64,000 nt of DNA from an uncultured Pseudomonas sp. GTDB lineage: Bacteria > Pseudomonadota > Gammaproteobacteria > Pseudomonadales > Pseudomonadaceae. Below are positions 7,863-15,651 of this stretch, piece after piece. Where the stretch lies: assembly GCA_943912755.1 (NCBI GenBank), contig CALTWF010000011.1, forward strand, positions 1 to 64,000. The letters are read 5' to 3'. The notes beneath the pieces were generated by a model. The model was not told the origin of the DNA and made no database searches. It was given only the letters and a program-made list of their open reading frames with translations. The number at the start of each line of letters is the position of its first letter. The stretch's first letter is position 1. A program made the translations under genes and the position numbers.

Positions 7863-8207
7863 ATGCGATTCGGATATGCAGGTGTGGCAGCGCTGGTGCT
7901 GATGTCGGTGATGACCTCGGCCCAGGCCAAGGGGTTGAACAGGAAGCAGGTGGAGATGTGCCGCTGGGGCGCGGAAGTGGCTCGTTCGGCACAGCACTCG
8001 AAACTCTCCGGGACCACCCTGTGGCGGGCCCGGGAGAATCTGAAGGCGCGCAAGTATCCAGAACGCTGGATGCCGAAGATGGCCCGCGGCATCACCGAGC
8101 AGACCTACGCCAGTCGCAGTCGCCTGCAGCCGGCGGCGGTGAAGAAGACCTATTACGACGGCTGCATCCGCCACGAGCAGGACCGCCAGCGGCTCACCCG
8201 GCGCTAG
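7863..8207 (+). CDS. Small secreted/periplasmic protein, unknown function
   Basis: A 114-aa protein with a clear signal peptide (MRFGYAGVAALVLMSVMTSAQA, cleavage after about residue 22). The mature part is basic and alpha-helical, rich in Arg and Lys, and has two cysteines (VEMCRWG near residue 33 and DGCIRHEQ near residue 102) that could form a disulfide. An ORF extending to 7761 exists, but the signal peptide fixes the start at 7863. The function is not recognised. It is followed at once by a strong terminator and stands alone. Confidence 0.7.
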   Translation: MRFGYAGVAALVLMSVMTSAQAKGLNRKQVEMCRWGAEVARSAQHSKLSGTTLWRARENLKARKYPERWMPKMARGITEQTYASRSRLQPAAVKKTYYDGCIRHEQDRQRLTRR

Positions 8208-8209
8208 TT

Positions 8210-8232
8210 TTGGGGCCGCAAAGCGGCCCCAA
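8210..8232. terminator. Hairpin terminator between convergent genes
   Basis: The perfect stem TTGGGGCCGC/GCGGCCCCAA with an AAA loop lies between the small secreted protein gene and the convergent MFS gene. The T run is short. Confidence 0.7.
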
Positions 8233-8244
8233 CTGACTTAACTG

Positions 8245-9435
8245 CTAGTGCCCACCCTTCATCCGCCGCGCCACCAGGAAAATCCCCAACCCCACCAGCG
8301 CCGTCGCCGCGCCGATATAGCCGGTGCTGGTCCAGCCCAGCCCGGCGCTGATCGCCATGCCGCCCAGCCACGGCCCGAGGGCGTTGGCCAGGTTGAACGC
8401 GGCATGGTTGGACGCCGCCGCCAGGCTCGGCGCTTCATGGGCGATATCCATCAGGCGGATCTGCAACGGCGCGGCGAGGGCGATCATGGTTCCGACCAGG
8501 CCGATGCCGAGCAGGATCGACCACAGCGCCTGGGCGGCGAAGGTGAAGAACAGCAGCACGGCGATCGACCACAGCAGCACCAAGCCCACGGCGCGGAACC
8601 CCAGGCGGTCGAACAGCTTGCCGCCGGCGATATTGCCGACAATGCCGCCCACGCCGAAGGCCGCCAGGCCGAAGGGAATCCACTGCGGCGAGACCCGGGT
8701 CACTTCGAGCATGGTCGGCGCCAGGTAGCTGAACACGCAGAACATCCCGGCAAAGCCGATGGACGCGATAGCGAGCGCCATCCACACCTGGGGGAGGCGG
8801 AACGCCTGGAGTTCCTTGCGCGGATCGCTGCGCGCCTCGTCCCGCGGCTGCGGTACGTAGCGCCAGACCAGGGCGATGGTGCACAGCGCAATCGCGCCCA
8901 CCAGCACGAACGCCGAGCGCCAGCCGAACAACTGGCCCAGCCAGGTGGCGATGGGGTTGCCCAGCAGCATGGCCAGGGTCAGGCCCATCATCACCCGAGC
9001 CACGGCGCCGGCGCGCTGGTTACTCGCCACCATGCTTGAGGCCACTACCGCCGCGATGCCGAAATAGGCGCCATGGGGCAGGCCGCTGATAAAGCGGAAC
9101 GCCACCAGGCCGGCGAAGGATGGGGCGAAGGCCGTCGCCAGGTTGCCCAGCGCATACAGTGCCATCAGCAACAGCAGCATGTGCTTGCGCAGCAGCTTGG
9201 CGCCAAGGATGGCCAGCGCCGGCGCGCCCACCACCACGCCCAGGGCATAGGCGCTGATGGCGTGGCCCACCTGCGGTTCGCTGAGCTGCAGGTTGCTGGC
9301 GACATCAGGCATCAAGCCCATGATGGCGAACTCGCCGGTACCGATGGCGAAACTCCCCAGCGCCATCGCCGCCTCCATTTTCACGATGGTGCTCTTGGAT
9401 GCGGCAAGCGGCGGTGGTGCTTCCTGGATGGACAT
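8245..9435 (-). CDS. MFS transporter, drug/sugar efflux (AraJ/DHA1-like)
   Basis: A 396-aa, 12-helix major facilitator, the family's normal length. Visible signatures include GEFAIMGLMPDVASNL in helix 1, the loop GAKLLRKHMLLLL, RFISGLPHGAYFG in helix 4, and the symmetrical second half beginning LPQVWMALAIASIGFAG. Relatives export sugars, amino acid derivatives or drugs by proton antiport; the substrate is not predictable. The ATG at 9435 follows GAGGAG. The open frame runs far upstream without a stop, but that part overlaps the next gene and is spurious. It is first in a minus-strand run with a DMT exporter and a glutathione transferase. Confidence 0.9.
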   Translation of the reverse strand: MSIQEAPPPLAASKSTIVKMEAAMALGSFAIGTGEFAIMGLMPDVASNLQLSEPQVGHAISAYALGVVVGAPALAILGAKLLRKHMLLLLMALYALGNLATAFAPSFAGLVAFRFISGLPHGAYFGIAAVVASSMVASNQRAGAVARVMMGLTLAMLLGNPIATWLGQLFGWRSAFVLVGAIALCTIALVWRYVPQPRDEARSDPRKELQAFRLPQVWMALAIASIGFAGMFCVFSYLAPTMLEVTRVSPQWIPFGLAAFGVGGIVGNIAGGKLFDRLGFRAVGLVLLWSIAVLLFFTFAAQALWSILLGIGLVGTMIALAAPLQIRLMDIAHEAPSLAAASNHAAFNLANALGPWLGGMAISAGLGWTSTGYIGAATALVGLGIFLVARRMKGGH

Positions 9436-9527
9436 GGGACTCCTCGGCTGAAATACGCTGAAACGATAAAGGGGCGATCTTAGACAATCGCCAGCGTCAT
9501 CGTCGAGGAGCAATGCCCGCCAGCACC

Positions 9528-10421
9528 TCAGGCCCGGGCGGTTTTGCGTTTTTCCGGCGGCCGCAGCGAGCCGAGGTACACCGCCAGCACCGTCAGCAGC
9601 GCACCACCGATCTGCACCGCCGAGCTGGGCTTGTGCAGGAACGCCACATCGACGAAGTAGGTGATCACCGGTTCCAGCAACAGGATCAAGCCGGCCAGGC
9701 CCAGGCTGATATGGCCGATGGAGCGGTTGACCAGTAGCCAGCCGACGAACTGCACCATCGCTCCGTAGATCACCAGCATCAGCAAGGTCTGCCCGTCGCC
9801 GATGACCAGGCTTTCGCCGCGCAGCAGGGCATAGGCGAGCATGACCAGGCCGGCCCACAGGCTGAGGTTGAACATCTGCGCGATCTTGTCGCCGCCACCA
9901 TCGGGCAGTTGGCTGGCGGCCTTCAGGTAGTACACGCAGATGGCATAGGCCAGGCCCGAGGCGATGCCGAACAGCACGCCGCGCAGGCCGAGGTCGCTGG
10001 CCATTTCCGGCGCCAGCAACAGGTACAGGCCGAAGAATGCCAGGACGATGGCCAGGCTGAAGTTCAGCGATGGTTTTTCCTTGAGCAGCCAGAGACCGAG
10101 CAGGGTCATGAAGAACACCTGGCAGTTGGTCAGGATCGAGCCGATGCCCGGGCCGACGATGTAGATGCTGTGGTGCCAGAGAATCAGGTCGATGGCCAGG
10201 AACAGGCCGGCCAGCGCGGTCAGGCGTACTGCTGCGGGCGAGGGCAGGCGCAGCGGCACCCGGCGCCATTTCAGGCTGAGGTAGAACAGGATCGAGGCGA
10301 ACAGCATCCGGTAGAAGCCGGCGCCGCCCGCGCCGATATCGGCGAAGGCCACGGCCAGTGCGGAGAGGCTGAGCATGAGGCCGCCGAGGGTGAGTTCGAG
10401 CAGGGCGCGTTTGTTGTGCAT
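9528..10421 (-). CDS. DMT-superfamily (EamA) transporter
   Basis: A 297-aa inner-membrane protein with ten predicted helices in two EamA repeats (about residues 5-135 and 150-285). Typical features are GFYRMLFASILFYL in the first repeat, GSILTNCQVFFMTLLGLWLLKEKPS, and the repeat-two counterpart GLAGLILLLEPVITYFVDVAFLHKP. Such proteins export amino acids or other metabolites. The gene lies 23 nt after the glutathione transferase gene on the same strand and 92 nt before the MFS gene, so co-transcription of transferase and exporter is likely. The substrate is unknown. Confidence 0.88.
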   Translation of the reverse strand: MHNKRALLELTLGGLMLSLSALAVAFADIGAGGAGFYRMLFASILFYLSLKWRRVPLRLPSPAAVRLTALAGLFLAIDLILWHHSIYIVGPGIGSILTNCQVFFMTLLGLWLLKEKPSLNFSLAIVLAFFGLYLLLAPEMASDLGLRGVLFGIASGLAYAICVYYLKAASQLPDGGGDKIAQMFNLSLWAGLVMLAYALLRGESLVIGDGQTLLMLVIYGAMVQFVGWLLVNRSIGHISLGLAGLILLLEPVITYFVDVAFLHKPSSAVQIGGALLTVLAVYLGSLRPPEKRKTARA

Positions 10422-10444
10422 GACGTGGGACTCGTGGATCGGAC

Positions 10445-11071
10445 TCAGGGACGGGTAGCGGCAAGCTGCAGCCAGTCGCGCAGCGGAGCGAAGCTGAAGA
10501 TGGCGTCGGCGTAGGCCTGGAGGGGGGCCGGCAGTTCCACGCCGAAGCGCCGCAAGCGCAACAGCACCGGGGCGTACATGGCGTCGACGATGCCGAAGTG
10601 CTCGCCACACAGGTAGGTGCCGTGGCCGCTGCGGGTGCGCAGGTCGGTCCAGATCTGCAGGATCCGCGCGATCTCCTCGCGGGTCGCATCCCACAAGGTT
10701 TCGCAGTGATCGCCGGTGTTCAGGCCGAACGACATCTGCGTGCGCAGGTTGACGAAACCTGAGTGCATTTCCGCCGCAGCCGCCCGGGCCATGGCGCGCA
10801 GGTCGAAGTCTTCGGGCCAGAGGTCGGCCTCGGGATGCAGGTCGGCGGCGTATTCGGCGATGGCCAGGCTGTCGTTGATGGTCAGCTCGCCGTCGATCAG
10901 CACCGGCAACTTGCCCGAGGGCGACCAGGCGAGGATGTTCGCCCGGGTGTCGTCACGCTCCAGCAGAACCTGTTCGAGGCTGACCTCGATGCCAGCGGCG
11001 GCCAGCACCAGCCACGCGCGCAACGACCAGGAAGACTTGTTGAAATCACCGATTACCAGCTTGATTGCCAT
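10445..11071 (-). CDS. Glutathione S-transferase family protein
   Basis: A 208-aa GST-like protein. The thioredoxin-fold N-domain has the VIGDFNKSSWSLRAWLVL start, in which a Ser after Lys is the likely glutathione-activating residue, then KLPVLIDGELTINDSLAIAEYAADLHPE, which binds the glutamyl part of GSH. The C-domain is all-helical (FGIVDAMYAPVLLRLRRFG). The enzyme probably conjugates or isomerises electrophiles. The ATG at 11071 (MAIKLVIG) matches family starts; an earlier ATG at 11116 would add 15 unlikely residues. It is divergent from an araC-type gene across a small palindromic region. Confidence 0.88.
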   Translation of the reverse strand: MAIKLVIGDFNKSSWSLRAWLVLAAAGIEVSLEQVLLERDDTRANILAWSPSGKLPVLIDGELTINDSLAIAEYAADLHPEADLWPEDFDLRAMARAAAAEMHSGFVNLRTQMSFGLNTGDHCETLWDATREEIARILQIWTDLRTRSGHGTYLCGEHFGIVDAMYAPVLLRLRRFGVELPAPLQAYADAIFSFAPLRDWLQLAATRP

Positions 11072-11106
11072 GGAAGGGAAACGCCTGTTAGCTTGAATGA
11101 AACGCA

Positions 11107-11144
11107 AACTTAACAAGTTGTTTCGTGCGCCGATTGTACGAAAC
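11107..11144. promoter_or_regulatory. Two adjacent inverted repeats between gst and araC-type genes
   Basis: AACTT-AAC-AAGTT (11107-11119) is followed directly by GTTTCGT-N11-ACGAAAC (11120-11144). The pair lies in the 84-nt divergent gap and may bind the AraC-type protein or mark overlapping promoters. Confidence 0.35.
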
Positions 11145-11155
11145 TGGACAGCCCC

Positions 11156-11983
11156 ATGACCGACGGATCGCCCTCAACGCTCAAGGACTTTTCCCGCTTC
11201 CAGCGCATCCCCGAAGGCCGTTGCGAACTGCTCAGTGCCCGTTACAGCCAGCAGCATTTCGGCCGCCATTGCCATGATCGCTATGCCTTCGGGGTGATTA
11301 CCCGCGGGGTGGAAAAGCTCTGGTATCGCGGTGCCCATCACTTCGGTACGGCGGGGACGGTGGTCACCCTGACCCCCGGTGAAATCCATGACGGCGTGCC
11401 GGTGGACAAGGCCGGTTGGGAGTACCGCATGCTCTATGTCGAGCCGCAGTGGCTGAACGATGTGGTGCTGCAAGGCCGTGGTGGCGCCGGTGCGCTGCAC
11501 CTGTTCCGTGACGCCATGACGGACGACCCGGGCCTGGCCGCCTGCTTGCTGGATGCGCACCGCACCGTCACGGCCTCGGTGCTGCCATTGGAACGGGAGA
11601 CGCTGCTGATCGAAACGCTGGCGGTGCTGTTCCAGCGCCATGGCCACGAGCCGCATGCGTTGCGGCGCCCGGAGCGTGCGGCCGTGGCGCGGGTGCGCAG
11701 CCTGCTTGAGCATGAGTCGGAGCTGAACCTGTCGCTGGAATCCCTCGGGCTCGAAGTGGGGATGGACCCGCTCTACCTGATCCGCGTGTTCAAGCGCGAA
11801 GTCGGCGTGGCCCCGCACAGCTACCAGATCCAGCTGCGCGTGGCGCGGGTGCAGGCGCTGTTGCGCGCCGGCATGGACCTGGCCGAGGCGGCGCTGGCGT
11901 GCGGGTTCTTCGATCAAAGCCATATGGCCCGTGCGTTCAAGAAGGTCGTCGGGGTGACCCCGGCGGCGTTCCGCTCGCGCTGA
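11156..11983 (+). CDS. AraC-family transcriptional regulator
   Basis: A 275-aa regulator with an N-terminal cupin-like ligand or dimer domain (HFGRHCHDRYAFGVITRGVEKLWYRG, about residues 34-60, then VVTLTPGEIHDGVP) and a C-terminal double helix-turn-helix (about 175-275). The second helix-turn-helix has the AraC signature ALACGFFDQSHMARAFKKVVGVTPAAFR. It may regulate the divergent glutathione transferase/exporter genes or the overlapping traX-like gene. The effector is unknown. The stop codon overlaps the next ATG (ATGA-type overlap), so both are translated from one message. Confidence 0.92.
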   Translation: MTDGSPSTLKDFSRFQRIPEGRCELLSARYSQQHFGRHCHDRYAFGVITRGVEKLWYRGAHHFGTAGTVVTLTPGEIHDGVPVDKAGWEYRMLYVEPQWLNDVVLQGRGGAGALHLFRDAMTDDPGLAACLLDAHRTVTASVLPLERETLLIETLAVLFQRHGHEPHALRRPERAAVARVRSLLEHESELNLSLESLGLEVGMDPLYLIRVFKREVGVAPHSYQIQLRVARVQALLRAGMDLAEAALACGFFDQSHMARAFKKVVGVTPAAFRSR

Positions 11984-12669
11984 TGGCGCGTTCGGCTTCC
12001 CTCGACCTGCTGAAGTGGCTGGCCATCTTCAGCATGATCGGCGATCACCTGCGCTACCTCTGGCCGCAGCAGGACTGGCTGTTCATCGGCGGGCGGCTGG
12101 CGTTCCCGTTTTTCTGCCTGGCGCTGGCCGCCAACGTGGCGCGTTCGACGGCGCCGAGGTGGCATTACCTGGGGTGGTTCCTGGGGTTCTCGCTGCTCTC
12201 GGAAGTGCCGTATCGCTGGCTCGACAACGGCTCGCAGACCCTCAATGTCATGCCCACCCTGATGCTCGGCCTGCTGCTCGCCTGGGGTGTGCAATTGCGC
12301 GCTCGCGCCACCCTGGCGATGGCGCTGCTGGCACTGGTTGCCGCAACGCTGGGAAGTGACTGGCTGATGTACGGCCTGCCCGGCGTGCTGTTGCCGGCGG
12401 CCTTGCTGATGGCACTCAAGGACGGGCGCTGTGCCTGGCTGGCGGGGTTGCTGGCGGTGGCGGGCAATCTCACCAACAGCTGGCTGTTCCACCACCCGCT
12501 GGCGCCGGCTTCCCTGCTGGTGATGGCGGTGGCGTTCATGGCGGTTTATCTGGGACTGGAACTGCTGCGCCGGGAATGGCCCGGGCGCGTGCCGCCGGTG
12601 GGGCGTTGGGCCTGGGCGTTCTATCCGCTGCACCTGGCCCTGATCAAGCTGCTTGGGGCCTTGGTGTAG
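11983..12669 (+). CDS. TraX-family integral membrane protein (acyltransferase-like)
   Basis: A 228-aa polytopic membrane protein of the TraX family, named for the F-plasmid protein that N-acetylates pilin. The N-terminal block LDLLKWLAIFSMIGDHLRYLW, the RLAFPFFCLALAANVAR helix and the C-terminal FYPLHLALIKLL match this family. Chromosomal members are common in pseudomonads and their target is not known. The ATG at 11983 overlaps the araC stop by one base, indicating translational coupling. A longer frame from 11899 overlaps the regulator and is discarded. Confidence 0.85.
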   Translation: MARSASLDLLKWLAIFSMIGDHLRYLWPQQDWLFIGGRLAFPFFCLALAANVARSTAPRWHYLGWFLGFSLLSEVPYRWLDNGSQTLNVMPTLMLGLLLAWGVQLRARATLAMALLALVAATLGSDWLMYGLPGVLLPAALLMALKDGRCAWLAGLLAVAGNLTNSWLFHHPLAPASLLVMAVAFMAVYLGLELLRREWPGRVPPVGRWAWAFYPLHLALIKLLGALV

Positions 12670-12678
12670 CGTGCCGCC

Positions 12679-13218
12679 TCAGGCCTCCACCAGCGGAATG
12701 TCCCCGGCGCCTTTCTTCTCCCTGCGCCCACCCATCCAGTCGTCGACTTGCGTGCTGAATCCGGCCGGTGCCTTGCGCCCGACCCGGCGCGCCAGGTCGA
12801 GCACGGTCTGCTGGGCCAGGGCTTCTTCCATGCGTTTCTGTGCGTTGATCATCGCCGCATGCACCGCGCACGGGCCTTCGGTGGCCCAGCCCGGCGGCTC
12901 GCCTTCGAACAGTGCGCAGCGCCCGCGGATCTCGCGGCAGTCGAAGATCAGCTTCTGCCCGTCGATGGCGCCGACGATATCCAGCAGGGTGATTTCGTCG
13001 GCCGGGCGGGCCAGGCGAAAGCCGCCGCGCACGCCTTCGGTGGCTGCCACCAGCCTGGCCTTGGCCAGCTTGGTGAAGATCTTCGCCAGGTAGTCCTGGG
13101 GCACGCCCTGCAACTCGGCCAGGTCGCGCACGCTGGCGTCGCGGCTCTCGCCCCCTTCGCCGACCAGGAATATCAGGCAGTGGATGCCGTATTCGACCCC
13201 CGCGCTGTACAGCGACAT
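12679..13218 (-). CDS. Rrf2-family transcriptional regulator with three C-terminal-half cysteines
   Basis: A 179-aa Rrf2 protein. The winged helix (RDLAELQGVPQDYLAKIFTKLAKARLV, about residues 31-57, and GGFRLARP) is followed by a dimerisation helix. Cysteines at 94, 101 and 117 (FDCREIRGRC and GPCAVH) sit where IscR and NsrR bind an iron-sulfur cluster, so redox, NO or cluster sensing is plausible. The start at 13218 has GGAG 8 nt upstream; the longer frame to 13434 crosses into the divergent gene. It is divergent from an NDH-2-like gene with a perfect 9-bp palindrome between them. Confidence 0.9.
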   Translation of the reverse strand: MSLYSAGVEYGIHCLIFLVGEGGESRDASVRDLAELQGVPQDYLAKIFTKLAKARLVAATEGVRGGFRLARPADEITLLDIVGAIDGQKLIFDCREIRGRCALFEGEPPGWATEGPCAVHAAMINAQKRMEEALAQQTVLDLARRVGRKAPAGFSTQVDDWMGGRREKKGAGDIPLVEA

Positions 13219-13311
13219 CTGCTTATCTCCGACTGGATTGGTCGCCAATACTAGCGCCTGGATTGGGCCAGGGCAAAGCAGGCTGCCGACCAGTGGTGGC
13301 TTGATTTTATA

Positions 13312-13336
13312 AACTACGACCAATAGAGTCGTAGTT
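13312..13336. promoter_or_regulatory. Perfect 25-bp palindromic operator, probable Rrf2 site
   Basis: AACTACGAC (13312-13320), a 7-nt spacer, and GTCGTAGTT (13328-13336). It lies between the rrf2-type gene and the NDH-2-like gene, 34 nt before the latter's ATG, and fits the size of Rrf2 dimer sites. Confidence 0.65.
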
Positions 13337-13369
13337 ATTGAATCGAACCCACTGATACGGAGTAGCACG

Positions 13370-14557
13370 ATGAAGCAGCACATTCTTGTTCTTGGCGCCG
13401 GCTTCGGCGGCCTGTGGAGCGCCTTGAGCGCCACCCGCCTGCTGGAAATGCATGGCCGTTCGGACGTCGAGGTCAGCGTGCTGGCGCCCCAGGCCGAACT
13501 GCGTATCCGTCCGCGTTTCTATGAGCCTGATGCCGCCAGCCTGCTGGCGCCGCTGGGCGAATTGTTCGCAGTGACCGGGGTGCGCTTTATCCGCGGCGTG
13601 GCACAGCAGATCGATGTTGCGGGCAAGCGGGTCGAGTACCTGGATGGAGAAGGCAGGGCAGCGGTCGCGCATTACGATCAGCTGGTGCTGGCGACGGGCA
13701 GCGGGCTGGCCCGTGTGGTCGAGCATGCCTTCGACGTGGACCGCATCGAGGAGGCCGTGCGCCTGGAAGAACACCTGAAAGCCCTGGCCCGGAGCCCGTC
13801 TTCGGCGGCGCGCAATACCGTGGTGGTGGCGGGTGGTGGTTTCACCGGGATCGAGACGGCAACCGAAATGCCGGCGCGCTTGCGCGAGGTATTGGGCGAG
13901 GATGCGCAGGTTCGGGTAATCGTGGTCGACCGGGGCCAGGCCATCGGTGCCTCGCAGGGCGCCGAGATTGCCCGCTCCATCGCCGAGGCCAGCGCCGAGC
14001 TGGGTGTGGAGTGGTGCCTGAATGCCTCGGTGGAAGTGGTGGATGCCGAGGGCGTGACCTTGTCCGATGGCCAGCGGATCGACGCGGCCACGGTGGTCTG
14101 GACTACTGGTGTGCAGGCCAGCGCACTGACCGCGCAAATCCCCGGCGAGCGCGATCGCCTGGGCCGCCTGCATGTCGATGGCCACCTGCGGGTGATCGGC
14201 CAGGACGCGATCTTTGCCGCGGGGGATACCGCCTATGCGGCGACCGATGACCAGGGCAACCACGCGCTGATGACCTGCCAGCACGCGATTCCGCTGGGGC
14301 GCCATGCCGGTAACAACGCGGCAGCGCGGTTGATCGGCGTGGAGCCGGTGCTCTATCGCCAGCCCAAGTACGTCACCTGCCTGGACCTGGGTGGCTGGGG
14401 CGCGGTGTTCACCGAGGGCTGGGAGCGCCAGGTGAAGCTGGTGCGCGGGGAGGGCAAGGCGCTGAAGCGGCAGATCAATACCCAGTGGATCTACCCGCCA
14501 GTGGCGGACAAGGCCGTGGCCCTGGCGGCGGCGGATCCGCTGATTCCGATTGCCTGA
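13370..14557 (+). CDS. NAD(P)/FAD-dependent oxidoreductase, NDH-2-like
   Basis: A 395-aa two-dinucleotide-binding flavoprotein related to type II NADH dehydrogenases. The FAD site VLGAGFGGLWSA lies at residues 7-18, the NAD(P) site VVVAGGGFTGIETATEM starts near 157, and the second FAD motif IFAAGDTAYA near 285. Such enzymes pass electrons from NADH to quinone at the inner-membrane surface without pumping protons. No C-terminal membrane anchor is evident (the end reads AVALAAADPLIPIA), so the acceptor is uncertain. GGAG precedes the ATG. The divergent Rrf2 regulator and palindrome suggest redox or NO control. Confidence 0.88.
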   Translation: MKQHILVLGAGFGGLWSALSATRLLEMHGRSDVEVSVLAPQAELRIRPRFYEPDAASLLAPLGELFAVTGVRFIRGVAQQIDVAGKRVEYLDGEGRAAVAHYDQLVLATGSGLARVVEHAFDVDRIEEAVRLEEHLKALARSPSSAARNTVVVAGGGFTGIETATEMPARLREVLGEDAQVRVIVVDRGQAIGASQGAEIARSIAEASAELGVEWCLNASVEVVDAEGVTLSDGQRIDAATVVWTTGVQASALTAQIPGERDRLGRLHVDGHLRVIGQDAIFAAGDTAYAATDDQGNHALMTCQHAIPLGRHAGNNAAARLIGVEPVLYRQPKYVTCLDLGGWGAVFTEGWERQVKLVRGEGKALKRQINTQWIYPPVADKAVALAAADPLIPIA

Positions 14558-14575
14558 GGCTGCTGTGTAACGGCT

Positions 14576-14676
14576 GCCGGCCTCATCGCCGGCAAGCCGG
14601 CTCCCACAGGGTTCTGGGCCAGCCCCGGTATCTGTGCTCGACGCGGTCCCTGTGGGCTTGCCAGCGATGAGGCCGG
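14576..14676. repeat. Paired REP palindromes (REPIN)
   Basis: Arms GCCGGCCTCATCGCCGGCAAG... (14576-14611) and its inverse ending GCGATGAGGCCGG (14648-14676) flank a 36-nt centre. The same family appears at 23018 and 30597. Confidence 0.8.
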
Positions 14677-14725
14677 GAAGAACAACACAGACCCACAAGA
14701 CCCGATGTCGAGCCTGATGTCCTCA

Positions 14726-15322
14726 TCACACGTTGAACGGATCCTCCCGGTGTTCCTTATCCTTGCGCCATTGCGCCGGATCCGTCGCTTCCACCTCGGT
14801 GATCGGCCTGATCAGGGTCTGTGCCGCCACGGCCGCCTGCATCTGCGGCTCCACCCGGGCCATGGACTTGATCTCGCTTTCTTCCTGCATGCGCTGGGCT
14901 ATCTGCTTGTCGATGGCGTCCTTCTTCTCCGGCGGCAGGGCCTCGTAGTCCTCTTCGGTCAGTCCCAGCTCGTTGAGCATCTTCAGGCGGATCTTCTCTT
15001 CGGGGGACAGCGCCATGTAGTCGCGGAACTCCTGGACCGCGCTGCTGGCGGTGGTCGATCCGGACTCCGCGGACTCGTCGGCGGCGCTGTTCTGCAACGC
15101 CACCTTCAACTTGGCGAAGGCTTCGTCCTGGGCATCCTTGGCGTCCTGGTAGGTGGAGTCCGCCGCGTTGCGCGCGGCGGCAGTGCTGGCAACGGTCGCC
15201 ACGGACGAGGCCGTGGCGGTTTGCGCTTGATATGTTTGCGCGTCGATGCCGGAGACGGCGGGAAGGTTGCGATGCTGATAGACCGCAGCGTTCTGCCATC
15301 CATCACCTTTGATAATGCTCAC
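14726..15322 (-). CDS. Hypothetical helical protein, unknown function
   Basis: A 198-aa soluble protein that I do not recognise. The N-terminal third is low-complexity and rich in Ala, Thr and Ser (about residues 28-60). The rest is strongly charged and alpha-helical, with the block SPEEKIRLKMLNELGLTEEDYEALPPEKKDAIDKQIAQRM near 105-145, probably coiled-coil. There is no signal peptide, membrane segment or cysteine. The start is a GTG (15322) because AGGAG lies 9 nt upstream and the frame before it has no better site. It ends in a gap carrying a REP pair and faces away from the FliA-promoted oxygenase gene. Confidence 0.65.
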   Translation of the reverse strand: MSIIKGDGWQNAAVYQHRNLPAVSGIDAQTYQAQTATASSVATVASTAAARNAADSTYQDAKDAQDEAFAKLKVALQNSAADESAESGSTTASSAVQEFRDYMALSPEEKIRLKMLNELGLTEEDYEALPPEKKDAIDKQIAQRMQEESEIKSMARVEPQMQAAVAAQTLIRPITEVEATDPAQWRKDKEHREDPFNV

Positions 15323-15481
15323 GGGATCACTCTCCTGGGTTGGGCATGGGTCAGGGTTGCAGGGCAATAGCTGTGCCAGTCCGTCGAAACCCCTCTGCAA
15401 CGGGACTTGCAGAATTCCCGGGCGGGGCGTGATTGCCTCGTGGAGGAAGCGCCTTGCCGCTGGCGGCAAGACTGGCAACAT

Positions 15482-15508
15482 TAAAGTTTGCCCACCTGAT
15501 GCCGATCA
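15482..15508 (+). promoter_or_regulatory. Near-consensus sigma28 (FliA) promoter
   Basis: TAAAGTTT (15482-15489), exactly 11 nt, then GCCGATCA (15501-15508): 15 of 16 matches to the enterobacterial FliA consensus. It lies 143 nt before the oxygenase ATG. The 329-nt gap 15323-15651 holds this promoter and a hairpin GCCCGCC/GGCGGGC (15607-15625), and no gene that I can see. Confidence 0.8.
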
Positions 15509-15651
15509 CAAGAACACCAGAACCGGGCCATGACCCGGACCCATGCGGTTGGAGTTCCCTGCCGGACGGGCAGGGGGACGTCGCCTTGCGTCCACTTCAA
15601 TTCATGGCCCGCCCCCGTGGCGGGCACCAGTCTTTATGAGGAAGAGGCACT

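Noticed and set aside
9436..10689. N-terminal extension of the MFS gene through the DMT exporter gene
   Set aside because: The frame merely lacks stops. The MFS gene has its own ATG and GAGGAG at 9435, and the extension overlaps a real gene in another frame.
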